DNA of 6,967 nucleotides from positions 1 to 6,967 of the forward strand of contig DJRZ01000033.1 in the NCBI GenBank assembly GCA_002440235.1. Direction: 5' to 3'. Positions 1 to 4,829 of the stretch are shown here, piece after piece. The notes beneath the pieces were generated by a model. That model had not been told where the DNA came from, did no database searches, and was given only the letters and a program-made list of their open reading frames with translations. A program made the translations under genes and the position numbers. Position 1 is the first letter of the stretch; each line of letters begins with the position of its first letter. Source of the stretch: Alphaproteobacteria bacterium UBA6347. GTDB taxonomy: Bacteria; Pseudomonadota; Alphaproteobacteria; CAAGCB01; CAG-977.

Positions 1-1
1 G

Positions 2-454
2 GCACCGCGCTCCGCCAGCGTCATCGCTTTGGAACCGACGGAAATCGCCTTTTTGTCGGCTGAAAAGTTCATGGACTGCATGCGCGAGGAATTTACGGTC
101 GCTTTGCGCACGATGCAAAGAATGGCGACGATCGTCCGTTTCGCCAACGAACGGATCATCGAACTGTCGACGCTGGGGGCGAACAACCGCGTTCACGCCG
201 AAATTCTGCGTCTGGCGCACAAACAGGGCGTCGAAAAGGACGGAAAGGTCTACATTTCCCCCATTCCCGTCCACAGCGACATCGCCGCGCGCATCAGCAC
301 GGTGCGCGAAACCGTCGCCCGCACGATGAGCGATCTGGCGAAACAAGGCATCGTCACGCGCGAAAACGGCGCTCTGGTCGTTCACGACATGAACCGTCTG
401 GAACAGCTGGTGCATAACGTGCGCGGCGGCGATATGGGTGAAAAGGAAGCTTGA
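2..454 (+). CDS. Crp/Fnr-family transcriptional regulator, C-terminal part (5' end outside window)
   Basis: The reading frame is open from the left edge, so the gene starts upstream; 150 codons are visible. The fragment opens with PRSASVIAL, which matches the phosphate-binding end of a cyclic-nucleotide-binding domain (Arg-Ser-Ala at visible residues 3-5). A long dimerisation helix follows at about residues 14-60. A winged helix-turn-helix lies at about 90-140, with recognition helix VRETVAR (Arg102, Glu103, Arg107). That R-E-x-x-x-R pattern is the one seen in E. coli CRP rather than the E-x-x-S-R type of FNR, so a CRP-like DNA site is the more likely target. The N-terminal half, including any FNR-type cysteines, is not visible, so the effector (cAMP or another) cannot be named. 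The next gene starts 2 nt after the stop, so the regulator is probably co-transcribed with it. The TTG at 29 is internal to the domain and is not the true start. Confidence 0.9.
   Translation, partial: APRSASVIALEPTEIAFLSAEKFMDCMREEFTVALRTMQRMATIVRFANERIIELSTLGANNRVHAEILRLAHKQGVEKDGKVYISPIPVHSDIAARISTVRETVARTMSDLAKQGIVTRENGALVVHDMNRLEQLVHNVRGGDMGEKEA
441..449 (+). promoter_or_regulatory. Ribosome binding site that fixes the Sel1 gene start at ATG 457
   Basis: The sequence AAAAGGAAG lies inside the last codons of the regulator gene, with its AGGAAG core 7 nt before ATG 457. The alternative TTG at 451 would be only 1 nt from this core and is therefore rejected. Starting at ATG 457 also gives a well-formed signal peptide. 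Confidence 0.75.
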
Positions 455-456
455 TC

Positions 457-2046
457 ATGACTTTTGCGCGCGGTTTCAAACACGGTTTTCTGGTCGGGAC
501 GGTTTGTCTGGCGCTGTCGTCGCCGGCGTTCGCCACTTTGCGCGAAGCGATGGACGCGCTGAACGAACGCGACTACACTTTCGCCGCCGAGGAATTCACC
601 CGTCTGGCTGAAAAAGAGGGCGACGCCGACGCGCGCTATTATCTGGGACGCATGTACGAACAGGGGCAGGGATTCGAACCCGACCCGTTCAAAGCGATGG
701 AAATCTACCGCAAAGCCGCCGGAGAAGGCAGTGAAAAGGCTCAGCTGAAAATCGGCAACGCCTATTACACGGGGCAGGGCGAGGACAAAAGCTACAAAGA
801 CGCCTTTTTCTGGTATTCCAAAGCCGCCGAAAACAACAGTTTTCCCGCGCAATACAACATCGCCCTGATGTACGAAGAGGGGCTGGGCGTCAAAAAGGAC
901 GCCGTCAAATCGTTTTCGTTTTACAAAAAATCCGCCGATCAGGGCTACGCCCCCGCGCAAATGGCTTTGGGGCGCATGTATCTGAAAGGCGTCGGCACGC
1001 CGCAGGACTTTTCGCAAGCCGTTTTCTGGTACAAGCTCGCCGCCGACCAGGGCAATTCCAAAGCGCAGATGGAGCTTGCCGACCTGTACGGCAACGCGAC
1101 GATCCGCGGATTGCCGTTCAACATTGTCGGCGCGCACACCTATTACAACCTGGTCGCCGCGTACGGAACGTCGCCCGCGAAAGAGGAAGCCGCGCAAAAA
1201 CGCGACACGCTGGCGAAAAGAATGCGCAGCGAAGAGGTTTCTTTGGCGCAGGGACGCGCGCTGAAATGGAAGAAAAAAACGCGCGAGGAATCCCTGCCGC
1301 GTCTGGCGATGGCGGATTCCTTGCTGGAAGAGGGGACGGGCGGCAAATCGCCCAAAGCTAAAAACGGCAAGGAACCTCAAAAGGAAATCAAGCTGACCAT
1401 TAAAACCCCGACCGAAGATTTGATCGTCGCGGGCGGCGTTCCCCGCCGTTTGCTGAACAAAGCCGTGCGCGAAAACAACTTTCAGCCCGTCGTCGACGCT
1501 CTGAAAACGAAAGCGGACGCCGGCGACCGCGCGGCGATGCTCGCTTTGGCGGACGTGTACGTTCTGGGGCAGGGGCTGGAATCCCCCAATCCGCTGGCGG
1601 CGCTGGACATTTATCAGCAGCTGGCGAACGAACGCGACGACTTCATCGCCTTTTCCAAAATGGGTCCCATGTATTGCGAAGGCAACGGCGTGACGCCCGA
1701 TCTGGCTGAATGCTACAAATACATTTTGCTGGCGCAAAAGTACACGGACGAAGATTCCCTGTCCGCCGCGAACGCCAACGTGCAGATGCTGGACGAAAAT
1801 CTGGAAAAGTCCATTCGGGATTCGGGAAAACAGCTCGCCGACGCGTGGATCGCCAGAAAAGAAACCCCGAAACAGGAAAAGAAGAAAAAGCTGTTCGGCA
1901 ACATTTTCAACGCTTTTTCCGACGATGACGACGGCGCGATGGAAAAGCCGCGGGACGAACCCGACGATAAAAAATCCGAAGAAGCGAACGAAAAGAAAGA
2001 CGGCAAAAAATCAGCCGCCGTCGACGACTTGTTTTCCGATTTGTAA
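457..2046 (+). CDS. Secreted Sel1-like repeat (TPR-family) protein with charged acidic tail
   Basis: This is a 529-residue protein. Residues 1-26 form a Sec signal peptide: a basic start, a hydrophobic core around residues 11-20, then SSPAFA with likely cleavage after Ala26. The mature protein should be periplasmic or exported. Five Sel1-type helical repeats begin at residues 59, 95, 131, 167 and 203, exactly 36 apart, with the usual LGxMYxxGxGV...A..WYxKAA pattern; the fifth is degenerate. A linker rich in Lys and Arg (about 240-320) leads to two further repeats from about 360 and 398. The last 60 or so residues are low-complexity and highly charged: a KKKKLFGNIF segment, an Asp run, then Lys/Glu-rich sequence ending DDLFSDL. 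Sel1 repeats are protein-interaction scaffolds and no catalytic motif is visible, so the partner and role are unknown. The gene follows the Crp-type regulator by 2 nt and precedes the hydrolase by 12 nt. Confidence 0.9.
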   Translation: MTFARGFKHGFLVGTVCLALSSPAFATLREAMDALNERDYTFAAEEFTRLAEKEGDADARYYLGRMYEQGQGFEPDPFKAMEIYRKAAGEGSEKAQLKIGNAYYTGQGEDKSYKDAFFWYSKAAENNSFPAQYNIALMYEEGLGVKKDAVKSFSFYKKSADQGYAPAQMALGRMYLKGVGTPQDFSQAVFWYKLAADQGNSKAQMELADLYGNATIRGLPFNIVGAHTYYNLVAAYGTSPAKEEAAQKRDTLAKRMRSEEVSLAQGRALKWKKKTREESLPRLAMADSLLEEGTGGKSPKAKNGKEPQKEIKLTIKTPTEDLIVAGGVPRRLLNKAVRENNFQPVVDALKTKADAGDRAAMLALADVYVLGQGLESPNPLAALDIYQQLANERDDFIAFSKMGPMYCEGNGVTPDLAECYKYILLAQKYTDEDSLSAANANVQMLDENLEKSIRDSGKQLADAWIARKETPKQEKKKKLFGNIFNAFSDDDDGAMEKPRDEPDDKKSEEANEKKDGKKSAAVDDLFSDL

Positions 2047-2058
2047 GGGAGAAAAAAC

Positions 2059-2814
2059 ATGGACGCCTTTTTGACGTTAAAGGACGGGCGGCGTTTGTCC
2101 TATCGCCGCGTTTCGGGGGACAAGCCCCTTGAAATCGTTTTCATGCACGGCACGCTGTCCGACAAAAACGCTTCAAAGTCGCTGTTTTTACAGGAATACT
2201 GTCAAAAAAAAGGCTTTTCGTTCACGGCGTTCGATTTTATCGGACACGGGCAATCGTCCGGAAAATACACGGACGGCACGATCGGGCTTTGGCTGGACAA
2301 CGCGCTGGACGTTATCGAACATGCGGCGCGGTCGCCGCTGATTTTGGTCGGCAGTTCGATGGGCGGGTGGATTTCCCTGCTGGCGGCGCGCGCGCGTCCG
2401 GAACGCGTCAAAGCCGTCGTCGGATTGGCGGCGGCGGCTGATTTCACCGTCGGCGTGTGGGCTTCCTTTTCAGCAGAACAGAAAAAAGACGTCTTGGAAA
2501 AAGGCGTCGTCTACACGCCGAACGGCTGGACGGAGGAGGGCGACCCGTGGACGCGCGATTTGTTCGAAGACGGAAAAAATCATCTGGTTTTGAACGGCGC
2601 GGACAGTCTGGACGTCGCTTGTCCGATGACTTTGATCCACGGGAAAAAAGACGACTGCGTTCCTGTTGAAACGGCTTTTAAAATATGCGATGCCGCAAAA
2701 AGCGAAAACGTTAAAGTCGTTGTTTTGAAAAACAGCGGGCACCGTTTGTCCGAACCGCCCGAGCTGGCTGTTCTGGAAAACGAACTGAATATCCTGACCG
2801 GAGCGTCGTTATGA
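2059..2814 (+). CDS. Alpha/beta-fold hydrolase, ABHD10-like
   Basis: This 251-residue protein has no signal peptide or membrane segment, so it is probably cytosolic. The oxyanion-hole motif FMHGTLSDK lies at residues 28-36. The nucleophile elbow G-S-S-M-G (98-102) puts the catalytic Ser at 100. The segment HGKKDDCVP supplies the acid, probably Asp198, and SGHRLSEP supplies His228. The full triad and the length fit a complete single-domain alpha/beta hydrolase. The SSMGGW elbow together with GHRLS near the C-terminus resembles the bacterial relatives of ABHD10, a thioesterase or esterase group; the substrate cannot be read from sequence. An AAGGGAG ribosome binding site lies 7 nt before the ATG and overlaps the preceding stop codon. 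The stop overlaps the start of the next gene by ATGA, so translational coupling is likely. Confidence 0.9.
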   Translation: MDAFLTLKDGRRLSYRRVSGDKPLEIVFMHGTLSDKNASKSLFLQEYCQKKGFSFTAFDFIGHGQSSGKYTDGTIGLWLDNALDVIEHAARSPLILVGSSMGGWISLLAARARPERVKAVVGLAAAADFTVGVWASFSAEQKKDVLEKGVVYTPNGWTEEGDPWTRDLFEDGKNHLVLNGADSLDVACPMTLIHGKKDDCVPVETAFKICDAAKSENVKVVVLKNSGHRLSEPPELAVLENELNILTGASL

Positions 2815-3161
2815 AAAAATGGTATGACGAGGAATACGAATTTAAAATCGAGGTGACGGGTTTCCTGCGCGGCGACCGCACCGAACATTACTGCCGCAAC
2901 GGCGAAGAGATCGGCGACGTCTACAAATGCGCCTACGGTTGTTCGGTCAATCAATGCGGGCAGGGGATTTGTTCCAAAATGATGACGGTTCTGTTTCCCG
3001 TTATGGAAGCGGTCAGAAGCGGCGGCGATTTGGAAAACATCGGCGGAGAGGGAAAATACGTAAAAACGATTGTCTGCCCCGACGGCTGCGTCGTTTTCAG
3101 GCTGACCGCCGAAAAAACGGGACATGAAAACTTTTTCAAAGGAAAATTTGCGGGCGGCTGA
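2811..3161 (+). CDS. Small Cys-rich protein, probable TIGR04076 family
   Basis: This protein has 116 residues, no signal peptide and no membrane segment. It contains seven cysteines, at residues 28, 40, 44, 49, 54, 89 and 93. The middle part (a C-x3-C-x4-C-x4-C series, 40-54), a following hydrophobic helix with RSGGD (69-73), and the CPDGCVVFRL end motif (89-98) resemble small bacterial proteins of family TIGR04076, whose function is unknown. I recall that pattern and cannot check it here, so the family name is moderate in confidence while the gene itself is well supported. The ATG overlaps the upstream stop by 4 nt and GGAG lies 7 nt upstream. It is the last gene of the unit: its TGA lies inside the terminator hairpin. 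The cysteine spacing could bind metal, but that is inference. Confidence 0.7.
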   Translation: MKKWYDEEYEFKIEVTGFLRGDRTEHYCRNGEEIGDVYKCAYGCSVNQCGQGICSKMMTVLFPVMEAVRSGGDLENIGGEGKYVKTIVCPDGCVVFRLTAEKTGHENFFKGKFAGG

Positions 3162-3180
3162 AAAGCCGCCCTCTCTTTTT
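3152..3180 (+). terminator. Rho-independent terminator at the convergent junction, possibly bidirectional
   Basis: A perfect 8-bp stem (GGGCGGCT at 3152-3159 with AGCCGCCC at 3164-3171) closes a GAAA tetraloop and is followed by TCTCTTTTT at 3172-3180. It terminates the plus-strand unit. The stop codon of the last gene (3159-3161) lies inside the hairpin. On the minus strand the same stem follows the motB stop by a few bases and is trailed by an A/T-rich stretch with a short T-run (CAAATTTTCC), so it may also work for motAB, though less well. Confidence 0.85.
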
Positions 3181-3841
3181 ATTTGTACACGGGATCCATG
3201 CGCAAACGGACGCGGCGGTTGCGGCGCTGGTTGTGCGGGATCGGTTCGCCGTAAGCGTCCCTGTTCGGATAGCGCGGCTGAACGTCGGCAAGACCGACGG
3301 CGCGAAAACGCGTCGGGTCGATGCCGCTTTGAATCAAAAAGCGCGTGACGGCGGACGCGCGGGCGGACGACAGTTCCCAGTTGGACGGGAATTGCGACGT
3401 CGCGATCGGGTTGTCGTCGGTGTGTCCCTGCACTTCAAACCTGAAAATGCGGTATCGCGGAGAATTCATCGTCGACGCCAGACGGCGCAGAACGGGGATC
3501 GCGGCGGGTTTCAGCTCCGCCGATCCGCTGTCGAAAAAGGCGTCGGTTTCCAAATCCAAAATCAAACCGATATGGTCGCTGCCCAGCGTCGCCGTCGAAT
3601 CCATGCTGAGCGCGCGCAAATCGTCGTCCAGATCGGAACGCAGCAGCATGACGGGGCTGTCGGGCTGTTTGTCGGTAAATTCGCGCGCCATGCCCGTTCT
3701 GATCTGTTCAAACATGACCGTGTCCATTTTCGACGCCGCCAGCAACATCACGAAAAAGCACAGCAACAACGTCACGCAGTCGCCGTAAGTGCCTTGCCAG
3801 TCGTCGGTGTTGACCTCTTTTTTCTTCGGGGGCATGGGCAT
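3179..3841 (-). CDS. motB: Flagellar motor stator protein MotB (PomB-like, OmpA peptidoglycan-binding domain)
   Basis: This is a 220-residue stator B subunit. After a short Lys-rich cytoplasmic start comes WQGTYGDCVTLLLCFFVML (residues 15-33). This is the single transmembrane helix, with the ion-binding Asp at 21, equivalent to Asp32 of E. coli MotB. The following KMDTVMFEQI stretch (38-47) corresponds to the plug and linker. Residues about 90-215 form the OmpA-like peptidoglycan anchor: FDSGSAELKP (103-112), GHTDDNPI (139-146), SNWELSSARA and the NQRRNRRVRL end. It is shorter than E. coli MotB (about 300 residues) because the linker is short, yet all key parts are present. The TLLLCFFV helix looks more like Na+-type PomB than E. 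coli MotB, but the ion cannot be settled from this. AAAGGA lies 8 nt before the ATG and overlaps the motA stop, which implies coupled translation in a motA-motB operon. Confidence 0.93.
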   Translation of the reverse strand: MPMPPKKKEVNTDDWQGTYGDCVTLLLCFFVMLLAASKMDTVMFEQIRTGMAREFTDKQPDSPVMLLRSDLDDDLRALSMDSTATLGSDHIGLILDLETDAFFDSGSAELKPAAIPVLRRLASTMNSPRYRIFRFEVQGHTDDNPIATSQFPSNWELSSARASAVTRFLIQSGIDPTRFRAVGLADVQPRYPNRDAYGEPIPHNQRRNRRVRLRMDPVYK

Positions 3842-3854
3842 CGCGGAAATCCTT

Positions 3855-4643
3855 TCAGCGTTGCATGTCGCGGTCGATCAGGAAATGCTGGGACGGATCC
3901 AGAAAAGCGTTCAGCTTGTCTTGAATGTAGCGGGGGCTTTTGCGTTCCGCCAGCAGAACCAGACTTTCCGTCACCAGCAAATTGCGGAACAGCGTTTCGT
4001 CGTTTTTAGCCCCCAGCTTCACACCGATGGGCAGATAGATCAGACGGGCGGACATGACGCCGTAGAACGTCGTGATCAACGCCACCGCCATGCCCGAACC
4101 GATCGCGGCGGGATCCGCCCCCATGTTGCCCAGCATGACGACCAGCCCGATCAGCGTCCCCGCCATGCCGAACGCGGGCGCGTAAGCCCCGATGTTTGTC
4201 AGGATTTCCGACGGTTTTCCGTCGCGCTGATAGGCGCTGAAAGCGGATTCTTTCAAAATTTCGCGGATTTCCGTTCCCGTGTAGCCCGAAATCACCAGTT
4301 CGACGCCGTATTTCAAAAACGGGTCGTTTTCGCCGACGGTCGACATCGCGTCGTTTTCCAGCCCTTGCAGTCCGTTTTTCTGCGTGATGTACGCCCAGCG
4401 CACGAAACGTCCGACTTCGTCTTTATAGGGGATCGGGACGTCTTTTTTGAACGCGCCCAGCCATTTTTTGTTGGCGGTGTTGACGTCTTTGCCGGAATAC
4501 GCCATCAGCATCGAGAAATACGGACCGATGATGACCAGCAGAAAGCTGTTCAAATCCCAAAACGACAACATATCGGGGGTCGCCAAGCGAATGGAGGTGA
4601 AAACGATCCCCCAGCCCAAAATAATCCCAACCAAAGCAGACAT
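3855..4643 (-). CDS. motA: Flagellar motor stator protein MotA (PomA-like)
   Basis: This 262-residue inner-membrane protein is close in length to Vibrio PomA (about 253) and shorter than E. coli MotA (about 295). Four membrane segments are visible, at about residues 2-18, 33-50, 152-174 and 183-206. The third carries the family signature YAPAFGMAGTLIGLVVML, in which Pro156 is the conserved channel proline. The fourth carries GMAVALITTFYGVMSARLIYLP. The large cytoplasmic loop (about 51-150) is the part that contacts rotor protein FliG. MotA forms the ring around a MotB dimer and turns ion flow into torque. The start is supported by AAGGAT about 7 nt upstream. The motB start follows after 13 nt. 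Within the loop, the position equivalent to Arg90 of E. coli MotA appears to be Gln88, while Lys89 and Glu96 are kept. Confidence 0.94.
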   Translation of the reverse strand: MSALVGIILGWGIVFTSIRLATPDMLSFWDLNSFLLVIIGPYFSMLMAYSGKDVNTANKKWLGAFKKDVPIPYKDEVGRFVRWAYITQKNGLQGLENDAMSTVGENDPFLKYGVELVISGYTGTEIREILKESAFSAYQRDGKPSEILTNIGAYAPAFGMAGTLIGLVVMLGNMGADPAAIGSGMAVALITTFYGVMSARLIYLPIGVKLGAKNDETLFRNLLVTESLVLLAERKSPRYIQDKLNAFLDPSQHFLIDRDMQR

Positions 4644-4680
4644 GCCGCATATCCTTAATGTAGTGAGAACCTTTCGCTAT

Positions 4681-4709
4681 TTTTTAACCCGCCGTTTGAC
4701 AAAAATCAA
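4681..4709 (-). promoter_or_regulatory. Candidate promoter for motAB
   Basis: On the minus strand, TTGATT (4704-4709) and TAAAAA (4681-4686) are separated by 17 nt, placing a start of transcription near 4674, about 30 nt before the motA ATG. The -10 element matches only 4 of 6 consensus positions, so this is a modest candidate. No convincing sigma28 or sigma54 flagellar promoter was found. Confidence 0.35.
4696..4709. promoter_or_regulatory. FNR/FixK-type regulator box
   Basis: TTGACAAAAATCAA is a 14-bp near-palindrome matching 9 of 10 defined positions of the FNR consensus TTGAT-N4-ATCAA. It lies in the only divergent intergenic region of the window. It overlaps the -35 of the motA promoter candidate, and its centre falls about 92 bases before the predicted start of transcription of the GGDEF-EAL gene. 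The match is seen directly; binding and the identity of the regulator are inferred. Confidence 0.5.
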
Positions 4710-4759
4710 CGGATAAAACCTCCGCCGGTCAAAATTTGAAACGGGCTTCCGATTTTTCT

Positions 4760-4788
4760 TTGATTTTTGCCCCGCGTCACGCTATAAA
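4760..4788 (+). promoter_or_regulatory. Sigma70-type promoter for the PAS-GGDEF-EAL gene
   Basis: TTGATT (4760-4765) and TATAAA (4783-4788) are separated by 17 nt, close to the vegetative consensus. The predicted start of transcription is near 4795, giving a leader of about 35 nt before GTG 4830. Confidence 0.65.
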
Positions 4789-4814
4789 AGGCGCGGCGGC
4801 TTTTAACGCAGTCG

Positions 4815-4824
4815 AAAAGGAACA
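4815..4824 (+). promoter_or_regulatory. Ribosome binding site fixing the GTG start at 4830
   Basis: AAAAGGAACA carries an AAGGA core 8 nt before GTG 4830. An in-frame TAA at 4785 closes the frame upstream, no ATG lies between the two, and the next in-frame ATG is far inside the protein (about 5163), after the first PAS domain. GTG is therefore the best start. Confidence 0.75.
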
Positions 4825-4829
4825 GAACC

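Noticed and set aside
2..454. The Crp-type regulator in this window as the protein that binds the FNR-like box
   Set aside because: Its recognition helix VRETVAR is CRP-like rather than FNR-like, so another regulator in the genome is the more likely binder; the idea is not excluded.
382..1737. Long minus-strand open frame of about 450 codons
   Set aside because: It lies fully opposite the Sel1-repeat gene, has no recognisable domain, and its Arg/Phe/Val-rich composition is what results from reading GAA, GAC and CGC-rich coding sequence backwards.
3789..4658. Plus-strand open frame of about 290 codons opposite motA
   Set aside because: MotA on the other strand has clear family motifs, a ribosome binding site and an operon partner; the plus frame has no recognisable domain and a composition typical of antisense frames.
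4684..4699. Possible CtrA site (TTAA-N7-TTAA) upstream of motA
   Set aside because: Only the first half matches; the second half reads TTTG, and the sequence is better explained by the FNR-like box that overlaps it.
4696..4701. TTGACA as a plus-strand -35 element
   Set aside because: No acceptable -10 hexamer lies 16-18 bases downstream; GATAAA is only 10 bases away. The pair at 4760-4788 is much better.
4660..4712. Sigma28 or sigma54 flagellar promoter for motA
   Set aside because: The best sigma28 alignment matches about half of the -10 element, and no TGGC-N8-TGC pair is present for sigma54.
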